In this document: one piece after another, positions 55,295 through 64,000 of the stretch
How the letters are laid out: every line of letters starts with the position of its first letter
Position numbering within the stretch: the stretch's first letter is position 1
Assembly (NCBI RefSeq): GCF_026339955.1
Contig: NZ_JAPEPW010000003.1
Span: 124,001 to 188,000 of the forward strand
DNA length: 64,000 nucleotides
Direction: 5' to 3'
Origin: Streptomyces sp. NBC_01549
GTDB lineage: Bacteria; Actinomycetota; Actinomycetes; Streptomycetales; Streptomycetaceae
Program-made: the position numbers and the translations under genes
Notes under the pieces: generated by a model
Seen by the model: only the letters and a program-made list of their open reading frames with translations
The model's database searches: none
Told to the model about the DNA's origin: nothing

Positions 55295-55459
55295 GTGACT
55301 CCTCCCCCTCGTGAACGAGGGGGCTTCTCGCTATGCCGGGTTGGCGTCGCGGCGGACCAGCCCGGCCCGTAGAACGTTGATCGCACCCACGGTGTCCGCG
55401 TGTGCCTGGTGGTCACACGAGACGCAGTGGAACTTCTCCTGGGTTGTCCGGTTCTCCTT
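55295..55459 (-). ncRNA. Predicted omega (re)RNA of TnpB, copy 2
   Basis: Same scaffold as copy 1. The guide would be minus-strand sequence from 55294 down to about 55275 (CAGAATGCATGAGGAGTTCG), different from copy 1. Boundaries are inferred. Confidence 0.5.
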
Positions 55460-56539
55460 GGTGGTGTTCCCGCATTCGGGGCACCGCCGGGAGGTGTTGC
55501 GGGGGTCCACCGCCATCACTTGCCGTCCGGCTCCTTCCGCCTTGGCGGCCAGGATCGCGAGGAACACCCCCCATCCGGCATCGGCGATCGAGCGGTTGAG
55601 TCCCGCTTTCGCGCTGGCCCCGTTGGGCAGGAAGCTGCCCGGCTGTTCAGGGTTCGGCTTGGGTGCGGGGGCCTTGCTCATGTTGCGGATCTTGAGGTCT
55701 TCGTGCGCGATGAAGTCGTGCTCACGGACGAGACCGAGCGCGGTCTTGTGCGCGTGGTCCAGGCGCTGACGGCGGACCTTGCGGTGCAGCCGGGCCACGG
55801 CTTCCACGGCCTTGCGGCGGCGCTTGGAGCCCCGCTTGCAGCGGCTGAGAGCCTGCTGGGCGGCTTCGAGTTTCGCGGCGGCCTTCGCGCCGTGGCGGGG
55901 GTTGGGTACGAACTCGCCGTTGGAGTCAGCGAGGAAGTTGGCTATGCCCATGTCGATACCGACCACAGACCCGGTTGCCGGGAGCGGTTCGGGCTGGGGC
56001 TGCTCGGCGGTCAGGACGACGTACCAGCGGCGCCCTTCACGCTTGACGCTGATCGTCTTGACCTTGCCGACTACGGGCCGGTGCTGGTGGACCTTGACGT
56101 GGCCGACGCCTTGGAGGCGCACGCGGGTGACGGGGTCGTGCGGGGTGGAGTCCCAGCGGCAGCCGTCACCGTCCTTGGGAAAGTCCACGGTGTCGAACCG
56201 CTTGCGCGACCGGAAACGCGGATACCCCGGCTTGTCCGCTGCCTTCACGCGCCGGAAGAACGCGGCGAACGCCTTGTCCAGCCGGCGCAAGGTCGCCTGC
56301 TGGCTGGAGAACGACCAGCGGCCCTGACGCTCGGGGTCGAAGGCCCGGATGTCCTTGAGCTGGGCCGACTGCTGCCCATACCGGATCGTCGTCTTCGAGG
56401 CGTGCCGGTAGGCGTCGCGGCGTTCCTGCAACGCCCCGTTGTAGAGGGAGCAGTGATCACGCAGCATCTCACTGAGCGCTGCCGCCTGGCCCACGGTGGG
56501 CCGCATGAGGAACTTGTACGCACGGATCATCCGGCCCAC
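55331..56539 (-). CDS. tnpB: TnpB RNA-guided nuclease of IS605 element, copy 2
   Basis: 402 residues, identical in translation to copy 1, with all RuvC catalytic residues (GIDMG, HEDLK, ADTVGA) and the zinc ribbon. Expected to be active. It would use the copy-2 guide flanking the element. Confidence 0.95.
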   Translation of the reverse strand: MGRMIRAYKFLMRPTVGQAAALSEMLRDHCSLYNGALQERRDAYRHASKTTIRYGQQSAQLKDIRAFDPERQGRWSFSSQQATLRRLDKAFAAFFRRVKAADKPGYPRFRSRKRFDTVDFPKDGDGCRWDSTPHDPVTRVRLQGVGHVKVHQHRPVVGKVKTISVKREGRRWYVVLTAEQPQPEPLPATGSVVGIDMGIANFLADSNGEFVPNPRHGAKAAAKLEAAQQALSRCKRGSKRRRKAVEAVARLHRKVRRQRLDHAHKTALGLVREHDFIAHEDLKIRNMSKAPAPKPNPEQPGSFLPNGASAKAGLNRSIADAGWGVFLAILAAKAEGAGRQVMAVDPRNTSRRCPECGNTTKENRTTQEKFHCVSCDHQAHADTVGAINVLRAGLVRRDANPA

Positions 56540-56582
56540 CCCCTTTCCTGGTCAGCTTCGAAGATCATACTACCCTTGGTGT

Positions 56583-57011
56583 ATGTCACCGCGCTGGGAA
56601 CCAAACCCCGATATCCGTACCGGCCGTCACGTCACCTACAATCTGCACGCCCACTTGGTGTTCGTCACTAAGTACCGCAAGGACGTCTTTGATGACGCCA
56701 TGCTGAAGCGGTGCGAGGAGATCATGCGGGAGGTGTGCGGCAGCTTCGAGACGGAGCTGAAGGAGTTCAACGGCGAAGCCGATCACGTACACCTGCTCGT
56801 GCACTATCCGCCGAAGGTCGCCCTGTCCAAGCTGATCAACAGCCTGAAGGGCGTCAGCTCCCGTTACCTGCGCGCCGAGTACACCGGCCGCATCAACCGC
56901 ATCGGGCTGGGCTCCGTGTTCTGGTCGCGCTCCTACTTCGCCGGTTCGTGCGGCGGCGCACCGCTCAGCATCGTCCGTCAGTACATCGAGGGCCAGAAGC
57001 GGCCCACCTGA
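56583..57011 (+). CDS. tnpA: TnpA HUH (Y1) transposase of IS605 element, copy 2
   Basis: 142 residues, intact, with HVHLLV and the catalytic Tyr. It has Ala66 where copy 1 has Thr, just before the HUH motif (GEADHVH here). Confidence 0.95.
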   Translation: MSPRWEPNPDIRTGRHVTYNLHAHLVFVTKYRKDVFDDAMLKRCEEIMREVCGSFETELKEFNGEADHVHLLVHYPPKVALSKLINSLKGVSSRYLRAEYTGRINRIGLGSVFWSRSYFAGSCGGAPLSIVRQYIEGQKRPT

Positions 57012-57143
57012 CCGTCACCGAAGAGGCGCAGCGAACTCCGGCGCTGCGCGCCTCCGGTCCGAGGATGCGTTTCCCTCCCCGGCTGAAGCCGGGGATACCC
57101 ACGCAAGATCAGGGATGGGTTGCCCACACAGGAGGTCGTAACC

Positions 57144-58481
57144 GTGGCAGAGATCCGCTCGCTGGAAGAGCTGCAGACGCCGGACAGCACAGCGCTCATC
57201 TTCACCCCGTTCGGGCTGGGCGGCGCGATGCCGCCCGAGAGGTCCGCCGAGTTCCTACAACGGCTGGTCGCGGACTGCGTCCTTGCTCCGGACGTGGCGG
57301 AGGGGACGCGCCGGGAGTTCGATCGGCTTCAGCATCTTTTCCCATATGGCCTGCTCGACTATGACGTCTTCACCGTCGTCGACGACCGCGCCTTGCTGGT
57401 GATGGAGCAGGCGCTGCGCGAGCGGTTCGTCCAGTGGTGCGCCGGTGCGGTCACGTTCGAGGACGCCAACGGCTTGGAGTCTCCGAGATCCGAGGACGTG
57501 CGCACCTACGACGATGTGCTCGCCGCGGTAAAGACGCTGGGCAGGAGGAGCCGGCGGATACCTCGGCAGCAGCCGTCGCCGCATTGGCGGCTGAAGGTCG
57601 GCAGCACCCTGATCGACTTCAACGGGATGCTCGCCGGGCTGCGGACTTGGGCCCGAGCGGCCGGTCTGCTTCGTGGCCAGCGCACGCGTGGCATCGAGCA
57701 TGCGATGTCGAATCTGCGCAATGCTGTCGCCCACCCGACCGGATACCACCGCAGGATGCCCGTGGAGACGGCACGGACCCTGCACGACCTGGCAGAGTTG
57801 ATCAACCAGTTGTGGGGACACCCGACCCCTGGCGGGCGCCTGTACCCCGCCCCGGTGGAACGCGACATCGTCGTCATGGCCTGGAACGACGAGGGAAGCG
57901 TCCACATGGCCCAGGCCGATGCCCTGCGCGACGACACCGATGCCGACGGATACCTCTACCTCCTCATCCGCAGCGTTTCCTGCCCCGGAAGCCGGTTCGA
58001 GGACGCGTACTGGGCAGAGTTCGACGCCCGGTTCGAGACCACGCAGTTCCCCGCGGAGTACCTCTGGGGGCCCGGGAGCCGCAGCGACGCCCTGGCCTGG
58101 CTAGACGCAGAACAACCGAAGGGGGATACCGTCGACTACGTCGACCGCGTCTTCATGCTCCGCGAGCACGACGGCCAGCTGTACCCGCCGATGCACCCGG
58201 AAGTGGCCGCCGGCCTCACCGAAGGAGAGCAACACGGCACCTGGCACACGGTGCGGGCCGACTTCCCCGAACACGCCTTCACCCACGTACGGGGCCTCAA
58301 CGGCAGCCCCAATGCGCACGCCCGGACGGGGGACTGCAGAAACTGCCCTGCTCATCACCTCGGCAGCGGCAGCCACGAACAGGCCTTGCGGGCGGCCGAA
58401 GACGCCATCGGCGTCGTCACCCCCCGGCGGCCGCCCGCCGTTCGTATCCCTGACTCGTTCTTCTGGCCACACAGATTCTGA
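57144..58481 (+). CDS. Unknown protein with HEPN-like RxxxxH motif
   Basis: 445 residues, no TM helix. The middle contains HAMSNLRNAVAHPTGYHRR (Arg192-x4-His197), the RNAVAH form of the HEPN motif, within a helical stretch ending TARTLHDLAELINQLWG. HEPN domains are common RNases in toxin and anti-phage systems. The C-terminal third has a Cys pair and His (CRNCPAHH) and is otherwise unknown. GTG 57144 is fixed by a GGAGGT site 7 nt upstream. IS605 copy 2 ends just 29 bp before the start codon, so its promoter is likely displaced. A defence role is inference. Confidence 0.6.
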   Translation: MAEIRSLEELQTPDSTALIFTPFGLGGAMPPERSAEFLQRLVADCVLAPDVAEGTRREFDRLQHLFPYGLLDYDVFTVVDDRALLVMEQALRERFVQWCAGAVTFEDANGLESPRSEDVRTYDDVLAAVKTLGRRSRRIPRQQPSPHWRLKVGSTLIDFNGMLAGLRTWARAAGLLRGQRTRGIEHAMSNLRNAVAHPTGYHRRMPVETARTLHDLAELINQLWGHPTPGGRLYPAPVERDIVVMAWNDEGSVHMAQADALRDDTDADGYLYLLIRSVSCPGSRFEDAYWAEFDARFETTQFPAEYLWGPGSRSDALAWLDAEQPKGDTVDYVDRVFMLREHDGQLYPPMHPEVAAGLTEGEQHGTWHTVRADFPEHAFTHVRGLNGSPNAHARTGDCRNCPAHHLGSGSHEQALRAAEDAIGVVTPRRPPAVRIPDSFFWPHRF

Positions 58482-58698
58482 GATCACGGGGAGCTGATGG
58501 GAGTGTTCATTGGTCGACTCTCATACAGCGCACCCATGTTACGAACAGGTGTAGGTGGAGGGGTGTCGACGGTCACACAATTCCACCCCGAACGTCACGC
58601 AATGGGACAGGGGGACAGCGGCGTGGCGTTCGTCGTGGACAAGGGGACGGTGACCGCGCGTCAGGGGCGGCGGGTCCTGGTAACCGCACAATGGGGCC

Positions 58699-59133
58699 GT
58701 GGCCCATGCTCCGATTGCTCGTCATCTGCTCCGCGCCAGGGATCTCGTGGACGTCCGCTACTCCGAGGCACTCACTGTGGCTGACATGGCCGCGGCCGCC
58801 GCGCTGTCCCCGGCCCACTTCAGCCGCTGCTTCAAGGCGGCGTTCGGGGAGTCGCCGCACCAGTACCTGCTGACCCGTCGACTGGAGCGGGCCGCCGCCC
58901 TGCTGCTCGCGACCGACTGGACGGTGGCCGCGATCGGCGTCGCCGTCGGTGTGCGGAGCATCGGTTCGTTCACGACGAGTTTCCGCAGGATGTATGGGAT
59001 GACCCCGCAGGCGTACCGGGCGGCGCACCCGCCCGCTGCACGGCATGTGCGCATCCCCCGCTGTGTGGCGATGGCTTACGGGCGGCCGCGGAACCGCACG
59101 TTTCGAGAAGACACGAGGTTGCTGGCTGTTTAG
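58699..59133 (+). CDS. AraC-family regulator
   Basis: 144 residues, essentially the two-HTH AraC DNA-binding domain: MAAAAALSPAHFSRCFKAAFGESPHQYLLTRRLERA and IGVAVGVRSIGSFTTSFRRMYGMTPQAYR. There is no separate ligand domain. It lies 33 bp before the VOC gene, which it may control; this pair recurs in actinobacteria. The GTG start is weakly supported. Confidence 0.85.
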   Translation: MAHAPIARHLLRARDLVDVRYSEALTVADMAAAAALSPAHFSRCFKAAFGESPHQYLLTRRLERAAALLLATDWTVAAIGVAVGVRSIGSFTTSFRRMYGMTPQAYRAAHPPAARHVRIPRCVAMAYGRPRNRTFREDTRLLAV

Positions 59134-59166
59134 CGTCGATTCCAGGCAACCGACCGGGGAGCGTCC

Positions 59167-59604
59167 ATGACGACGATCAAGATCGCCAATGCGCAGTTCT
59201 GGGTGCACGACCAGGACGAGGCGCTTGACTTCTACACCAAGAAACTCGGGTGGGAGGTTCGGGCGGACGTGACGATGGAGGCGTGGAGCTTCCGTTGGGT
59301 GTGCGTCGCCCCGCCCGGCGGGGACGGTCCGGCGCTTGTGCTGATGCCGGTACCGAGTCCGCCGATGCTGGACGAGGCGAGCAGTGCCCAGCTGTCGGAT
59401 CTGGTGGCCAAGGGCGCGGGCGGCACGCTGTTCCTGGAGACCGACGACTGCAAGGCCGCGTATGACGAGCTGTCCGCCCGTGGTGTCGAGTTCAACGACC
59501 CACCTACGGCGCAGCCGTATGGGATCGACACATCGTTCCGGGACCCGTCGGGCAACAACATCCGACTCACACAGGTGCTGGAGTTCGATCCGGAACGGCA
59601 CTGA
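59167..59604 (+). CDS. VOC (glyoxalase/dioxygenase fold) protein
   Basis: 145 residues with the VOC pattern: FWVHDQDEALDFYTKKLGWEVRADV opening, Glu-rich second half and SFRDPSGNNIRLTQ closing. This superfamily includes metal-dependent glyoxalases, bleomycin-resistance proteins and dioxygenases; the substrate cannot be told. It is probably cotranscribed with the AraC regulator. Confidence 0.85.
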   Translation: MTTIKIANAQFWVHDQDEALDFYTKKLGWEVRADVTMEAWSFRWVCVAPPGGDGPALVLMPVPSPPMLDEASSAQLSDLVAKGAGGTLFLETDDCKAAYDELSARGVEFNDPPTAQPYGIDTSFRDPSGNNIRLTQVLEFDPERH

Positions 59605-59777
59605 CCCGAATCCGCGGGGAGTGCTTCCTTCTGAGTGGCCATCGAGGTCGCCTGCGCCCGCGGTCTGAACCGCTCCGGGGCTGATGGAGGCTCCACCGAT
59701 CCCGAAGCGGTTCACCCGTCACGGCCCCAGCCGAGGTGGGGAATTACGTGACGCCTCCGCCTCGAAAGGGGCGCTGC

Positions 59778-60560
59778 CTAGGACTGGTTGGAGGGACCCT
59801 TGGACGGTTTGGCCTCGGCGCTCGGCTTGCCTTGACCCTTCCCGGTCTTCCCCGCCTTCCTTGCCTTCTCTGTCTTCTCCGTCTTGTTCGTCTTCGTCGG
59901 CGCCGGGGTGGCCTTGTCCGCTGATCCTGTCAGCTGGGCGCAGTAGGCCGCGACTTGTTGTTCGCTGCCCGCGGCGCGGACGAGTCGCTGCCATGCCGTG
60001 GCGTTCAGGGCGTGGCCGCGGTCCTTGACCTTCTCGTAGGCGCGACAGTGCGCCTTAACGTCCTTTGCCGCGCCGGGGTGTGAGGACGAGGCGTGGGGTG
60101 CCGTGCCGGACGCGGCGGAAGGGGCATCCTGTTCGCTGGGCGTGAGCGTGGGCGGCCGACGCGTGCTGTGGCTGGTGCCGGCCTGGGGAGCGTGGTGCTG
60201 CCCCCTGTCCACCACGCCGATGGACGCGAAGGCGATGCCGCCCAGCAGCGTGCTCGACACGAGGGTGAGTGCGCCGCCGCGCGCCCAGCGTTGCTTCCGG
60301 GTCCTCGGGCGCCAGTCGTCCCGGCGCCGGGTACGCAGGGCCTCGTCGCTCGCCGTGCGTGCGCTTCGGAACGCGGCAAGGGCGGCCTGCTCCGCACCGT
60401 CGTCCACGGGCTGCCGCCGCAGGGCATCCCCGATCTGCTCGGCCGTGCTGTCCAGGCCGGACGCGTCGTCACGTTCGCTCGTGTGGCCGAGGCGTGGGGC
60501 GGCCTCGGGCTGGTGGGCCTCGCCGCTCAACCGTTCGTCTCCGTTTCGACGGGTGTTCAT
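59778..60560 (-). CDS. Membrane protein, probable anti-sigma partner
   Basis: 260 residues: a soluble N-terminus, one TM helix (ALTLVSSTLLGGIAFASIGVV, about 95-116) and an extracytoplasmic region with a Cys pair and a long Lys/Thr/Pro-rich tail. The start overlaps the stop of the sigma-factor gene (ATGA), the usual sigma/anti-sigma arrangement. No zinc-binding anti-sigma motif is visible, so the assignment rests on context. Confidence 0.65.
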   Translation of the reverse strand: MNTRRNGDERLSGEAHQPEAAPRLGHTSERDDASGLDSTAEQIGDALRRQPVDDGAEQAALAAFRSARTASDEALRTRRRDDWRPRTRKQRWARGGALTLVSSTLLGGIAFASIGVVDRGQHHAPQAGTSHSTRRPPTLTPSEQDAPSAASGTAPHASSSHPGAAKDVKAHCRAYEKVKDRGHALNATAWQRLVRAAGSEQQVAAYCAQLTGSADKATPAPTKTNKTEKTEKARKAGKTGKGQGKPSAEAKPSKGPSNQS

Positions 60561-61164
60561 CTCGATTCCCCCAGCGTCCCCGCGACATCATGTGTCACGT
60601 CGTCGGGGCCGAGCAGGCGGGCCAGGCTCCTCACCCCACGGCGGGCCAGGACCCGTACCACGGCGCTGGGCCTGCCCATCACCCGGGCGACCGCGGACTC
60701 GTCCAGACATACGACATGGCGGAGGAGGACCACCTCGGCCTGGGCGCGGGGCAAGCGGGCGACCAGGGCCTGGGCCGCCTCGGCGGACAATGGGGCTCCG
60801 GGCAGGATGTGGTCGAGGTGGTCCCCGGTCGGCGGCGTCCCGGGACTTCCTGCCGAGCGGGGCGATGCGCCACGGCGTCGACGCGGGGCCCGCGCGCGTG
60901 GCGCCGGGCGATGCTCGCCGTCCAGCCTCGGAATCCGTGCCCGTCACCACGAAACCGTGGCAACTCGCGGGCGATCTCCCGCCAGGCAGCGGCGGCGGCG
61001 AACTCGGCGCCCTCACCCACGGTCCCCCGCAGGTAGCCGAGCAGGCCCGGCTGGACCAATCGGTACAGCACCGCGAACGCGGCCTCGTCACCGTCCTGGG
61101 CCTGGGCAACCGCCGCGCCCAGCGCCAGATCGTCGGCCGACGCGCGCTGCGCGTGCCCTCCCAT
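60557..61164 (-). pseudogene. ECF sigma factor, frameshifted
   Basis: Region 2 (DGDEAAFAVLYRLVQPGLLGYLR, FRGWTASIARRHA) and region 4 (QALVARLPRAQAEVVLLRHVVC, AVARVMGRPSAVVRVLARRGV) are in different frames. The switch falls at about 60805-60830, in the linker between them. The start is ATG 61164 (or a GTG 9 bp upstream). If the shift is real the sigma factor is inactive although its membrane partner remains. It may also be a sequencing error. Confidence 0.7.
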
Positions 61165-61396
61165 TCCCACGATCCGTCCCCCCACTGGCCGAGCAACGCC
61201 CCGGAGAGTTCGGCACGTCACACCGGCCTCCCAAATAATCGGTGGCCACTGCACACAACCGGCACACGCAAGCACGCCCGTGCCCGTGTGCCCGCAAGAG
61301 GGTGGGCCCCGGGACCCCCTTGCAGGTCACTTCCGCCAGTGTGCGACCAAGCAACACCTGGGCATGTCCGCTGACTCACCTGGAAGTGAAGCTCTG

Positions 61397-61967
61397 TCAG
61401 CCCCGGCCTTCGGCGCCGTCGTCCGGGATCACCCAGGCGGGACGGGCGGGGGAGATCGCCGGTCGCGGCCGCCCGGCCGGGCCGGGGTGTGAGCGGGGTG
61501 CAGGAGCGAGGGCCGGTCGCGGCGGACCCGGCGCGGGCACGGGGGCGAGCTGCCCTGGGCTCTGCCCTGTACCGGCGGTTGCCGAGCCGATTGGTGGCGT
61601 GAAGCGGGCCACCTCGCTCGGGGACATGCCGAGCAGACGTCCGGCGTCACCCTGGCTCACGCGCAGCTCGTCCACGAGCTCGCGAATGGCGGCGGCGATC
61701 GCCTGATCCTCGGCGGCGACCGCGGCCGCCCGGCGGCGCCGCGCTTCCGCCACCGGGCCGAGCACGGGCGCGAGTTCGGGCACCACCATGTCCAGGACGA
61801 TCACGTCCGGAGGGGCACCGACGGCTTCGGCGACGAGGCCGCGCGCCAAATCCTCCGCACCCTCCAGGGTGCGGCTCTGGGTGTGCAGGGCGAGGCGGGG
61901 GACGTCGACGGCCCACCACCGCCCGATGCGGTGCAGCAGGACTTGGACCTCGTAGCGGGGACTCACG
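61397..61967 (-). CDS. HicB-like protein with HTH and Pro-rich tail
   Basis: About 190 residues from GTG 61967. The N-terminal part is a HicB-like partial RNase-H fold (YEVQVLLHRIGRWWAVDVP, LHTQSRTLEGAEDLARGLVAEA). After a charged helix comes an HTH (RVSQGDAGRLLGMSPSEVARF) and a long Pro/Ala tail. No HicA toxin gene is adjacent, so it is an orphan. This layout is common in Streptomyces. A longer frame to 62203 is low-complexity and not chosen. Confidence 0.65.
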
Positions 61968-62245
61968 GGCTCTGCCTCCTCTCCCTTCCCTGGGCTGTGG
62001 CCGTTGCCCACGGGCTGACGCACGGCTCGCGAACTCCGCTCCGCTTCACCCACGCGCCGTACGACGACGGGAGCCGAGGCCGCGGTCGGGTCGGTCGCCG
62101 TCGGTGAAGAGCCAGGACATACGACGGTAGGCGCGTGCCCTGGCCGTACGACGTCGACGAGTGGTGCGATCCGCTGCGGGCGTCCATTCGTCATGTGCGC
62201 CACCCGTCCTGCTCGTCGATCCGGGAACGGCCGTGTGCCGATAGG

Positions 62246-63073
62246 TCAGCCGAGGCACACCACGAGCAGGCAGACCTCCGTCGGCGACGTCGATACCAGT
62301 GCGGGGCCGGTCTGGGACGTGCCCGAGTCCGTGCCGCCGGAGGTCGCGGGCGCCGACGGCTGCTCCGTCGCCGTATCGGAGCGGTCGGGGGCCGTGTCGC
62401 CGGCGGACGGGGCGGTGCTCTGCGCCTGCCGGGTCGGGATCGCGGCTGGACGGGCAGGCGCGGCGGCGTCCGGCCGGGCGATCGGCGGCGTAGCGCGGGG
62501 CGGGGCCGTGAGGGACTGCTGCCGCGGGGAGTTGGTCGTCTGCGGCTGTGGCTGGGAAGGGGTGTGTGAGGACCGGCGCTCAGCGGTGGCTGGTGTGGAC
62601 GCCGGACGGTTCTGCTCAGGCGGCTGCTCTTGCGCGACGCCCATACTCCGGTCGTCCGGGGCTGTGGCCGCCTGTGCCTGGTCGGTGGAGTGCCGCTCCA
62701 TCGTGGCGATGGTCAGGCCGCCTCCGACGAGCGCGACGGCGCTCGCGACCGCTGCCCGGCGCTTGTTCTTCTTCCAACGGGCCAGCTGGTGACGGCGTGC
62801 CGCCCGCCCCTGCCGGGCGGGCGGCAGTTCCTCTGCCTCGGCGGCGTGGGCGTACGAGGCAGCGTCCGTGCCAGCGTCGAACTCTGCGTCGTTGCCGAGG
62901 GGTCTGTCGTGCCACGTGTCGGCCGTTGTGGCCGCTGGGGCGGGCGTCATTGCCAGGGCCGGACCGCTGCGGCCATCGGTGGCGTGCGGGTCGATGTCCG
63001 GGGCGTACGCGCCGCACCCGGGACACACCAGGGCGCCGTTGAGATGCCGACGACACGAGGAGCAGTAATCCAT
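62246..63073 (-). CDS. Zinc-ribbon membrane protein
   Basis: 275 residues: an N-terminal zinc ribbon (MDYCSSCRRHLNGALVCPGCG, two CxxC), a disordered stretch, a basic segment (ARWKKNKRRAAV), one TM helix (VASAVALVGGGLTIAT) and a long Pro/Ala/Thr-rich extracytoplasmic tail ending in a Cys-containing hydrophobic stretch. I recall this design from Streptomyces hypotheticals but know no function. Confidence 0.7.
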   Translation of the reverse strand: MDYCSSCRRHLNGALVCPGCGAYAPDIDPHATDGRSGPALAMTPAPAATTADTWHDRPLGNDAEFDAGTDAASYAHAAEAEELPPARQGRAARRHQLARWKKNKRRAAVASAVALVGGGLTIATMERHSTDQAQAATAPDDRSMGVAQEQPPEQNRPASTPATAERRSSHTPSQPQPQTTNSPRQQSLTAPPRATPPIARPDAAAPARPAAIPTRQAQSTAPSAGDTAPDRSDTATEQPSAPATSGGTDSGTSQTGPALVSTSPTEVCLLVVCLG

Positions 63074-63269
63074 CTGCGGTTTTCCGGTCTTCCTGGTTCG
63101 ACTGCGCCGTCGGCCCGCCTGGGCCACGGCCTGGTCACATTCGCGCACGGGATCGAGCAGCCAGCCACGCTAACGAGGCTTTCGAAAGGCTGTGTGCAGC
63201 CTGTGTGATGCTCCTGCGGGGATTCTTTGGGTGCGGACGGGACAGACGGACGTATCCGCGCCGAGTCAC

Positions 63270-63494
63270 CTACGGCAGCGATCCGCCCCACTGCGGCTGA
63301 CCACCCGCCGCGGCGGTGGTGTTGTCGTCCCGGCGATGGGCTTGCCGGGCCGCATCCCGTCCGGTCAGTAGTTCCGCTGCCTGATGCTGCGTGTGATCGG
63401 CCGCCAGCTGAGCTTCGGCGACGGCGTCACCACGTTCGCGTACCAGGTCCTCATAGATCGGCAGGTGATCGTTTTCAGTGGAGGTGCTTATCAC
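63270..63494 (-). CDS. Small conserved hypothetical protein
   Basis: 74 residues: MISTSTENDHLPIYEDLVRERGDAVAEAQ start, then a helical charged segment (AADHTQHQAAELL) and an Arg/Asp-rich end. No TM helix. Streptomyces has many such small proteins near regulators; function unknown. Confidence 0.55.
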   Translation of the reverse strand: MISTSTENDHLPIYEDLVRERGDAVAEAQLAADHTQHQAAELLTGRDAARQAHRRDDNTTAAAGGQPQWGGSLP

Positions 63495-63592
63495 GGTTTA
63501 CCCTTCGGCTGCCCGCACGTCCCTGCATTTTCGTCGGCGGGGAAGGCGCTGGCGGCAGCGGTTTGTGGCGATCGATAAAGGCCGGTCCGCTG

Positions 63593-63946
63593 TCAGGCTC
63601 TGTTGAGCCGGGCGGCGATCCCATGGCCGATCAGCAAATACATGACAGCCGGGAGACCGTAATTGAGGACAACGCGTAGACCCTCTGTGTCCATCGTGAA
63701 AATGTCCTGCGACCACCAGGCCAGCCAGTCGGCCGTTCCCCGCACGAATTCGACGAACACATTCGCCTGGTTCGCGTCGAGCAGGAACAACAGGATCCAC
63801 AGGCCGAGCAGACCTGCGGCGATGTCGGCGATCGCACTGACGGTGAGGGCCGTGCGCCGTGCGGCGGCCTGGTTGCGCGCGGAGCGGTCCGGGCCCGGGG
63901 GCTGGTTGTACGTCTGGTATCCGGGAACCGGGTCGATGTTGCTCAC
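63593..63946 (-). CDS. Small membrane protein
   Basis: 117 residues with two or three TM helices (ALTVSAIADIAAGLLGLWILLFLL; VVLNYGLPAVMYLLIGHGI) and a hydrophilic N-terminus (Tyr/Pro-rich PGYQTYNQPP). No enzymatic motif. Function unknown. Confidence 0.6.
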   Translation of the reverse strand: MSNIDPVPGYQTYNQPPGPDRSARNQAAARRTALTVSAIADIAAGLLGLWILLFLLDANQANVFVEFVRGTADWLAWWSQDIFTMDTEGLRVVLNYGLPAVMYLLIGHGIAARLNRA

Positions 63947-64000
63947 AGGAAATCCGATCGACGTAGTGCCATGTCGGCGCGCTCGCTCCCGGGGTCGAAA

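Larger units (their letters stand above)
55295..57114 (-). mobile_element. IS605-type element, copy 2
   Basis: Shares its full length with copy 1 at an exact offset of 25499, with one base difference noted (56778 G versus 31279 A). Its flanks differ: CTG before the tnpB-side end and ATGGGTTGCC after the tnpA-side end. Plus-strand ATGG after the element is again present, supporting CCAT as the target. Near identity shows recent transposition within this replicon or a recent segmental copy. Confidence 0.85.

Noticed and set aside
61968..62203. Longer start for the HicB-like protein
   Set aside because: Low-complexity sequence; the conserved domain begins at GTG 61967.
1..64000. tRNA, rRNA and telomere-like terminal palindromes
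   Set aside because: None was recognised by eye; no cloverleaf or rRNA sequence, and the window ends are not replicon ends as far as can be seen.

Overview
The window reads as Streptomyces or a close relative. It is very GC-rich with strong G/C third-codon bias, uses GTG starts often, and carries SARP, LuxR/LAL, ECF, SpoIIE-phosphatase and SAV_2336-type families. Insertion sequences and broken genes are dense: an IS481/IS3-like element, an IS5 element plus a decayed one, two IS4 elements, one IS110, two near-identical IS605 copies, and a recombinase remnant. Core genes are rare or present as truncated or extra copies (gpsA fragment, additional ctaD). This fits a chromosome arm, linear plasmid or other plastic accessory region, not the chromosome core. 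No tRNA, rRNA or CRISPR array was seen.

Layout. 1-4965: a MoxR-like AAA ATPase (cut by the window edge) overlapping a 1330-residue SAV_2336 / P-loop / trypsin-like / SEFIR protein, which looks like an NTP-dependent conflict (defence) system. 5128-6225: an integrase-core transposase. 6767-9543: a frameshifted LAL regulator. 10543-17076: a FUSC-type exporter, a degenerate histidine kinase, and a metallo-beta-lactamase hydrolase / carboxylesterase / RidA operon. A 20-bp motif occurs three times in this stretch. 19265-24162: a toxin-antitoxin pair, then an amidohydrolase and aromatic-ring FAD monooxygenase divergent from a cytochrome P450. Exporter, hydrolases, monooxygenase and P450 together suggest uptake, export or breakdown of small aromatic or ester compounds. 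24390-34290: a mobile-element graveyard containing an Rrf2 regulator with a palindromic operator and a divergent SDR/LysR pair split by IS605 copy 1.

34411-46386: a secreted protein, a large SARP/ATPase regulator, an IS110 that abuts the C-terminal remnant of a Wadjet JetD (TIGR02679) protein, a GAF/SpoIIE/HATPase phosphatase, an extra cytochrome oxidase subunit I with its usual small membrane neighbour, and fragments of a kinase/lactate dehydrogenase chimera and of gpsA. 46535-48069: an IS4 element with a perfect 10-bp target duplication in front of a broken secreted-protein gene. 48403-53108: a translationally coupled pair. One member is an 850-residue Phd-like plus DnaB-like protein without the Walker A lysine; the other is a 190-residue HTH protein. 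Their arrangement recalls the Tap/Tpg telomere pair. They sit behind iteron-like repeats, with two unknown proteins alongside.

53670-64000: a cold-shock and HU pair, IS605 copy 2 upstream of a HEPN-candidate protein, an AraC/VOC pair, a frameshifted ECF sigma factor with its membrane partner, and several Streptomyces-type small proteins (HicB-like, zinc-ribbon/TM, membrane).
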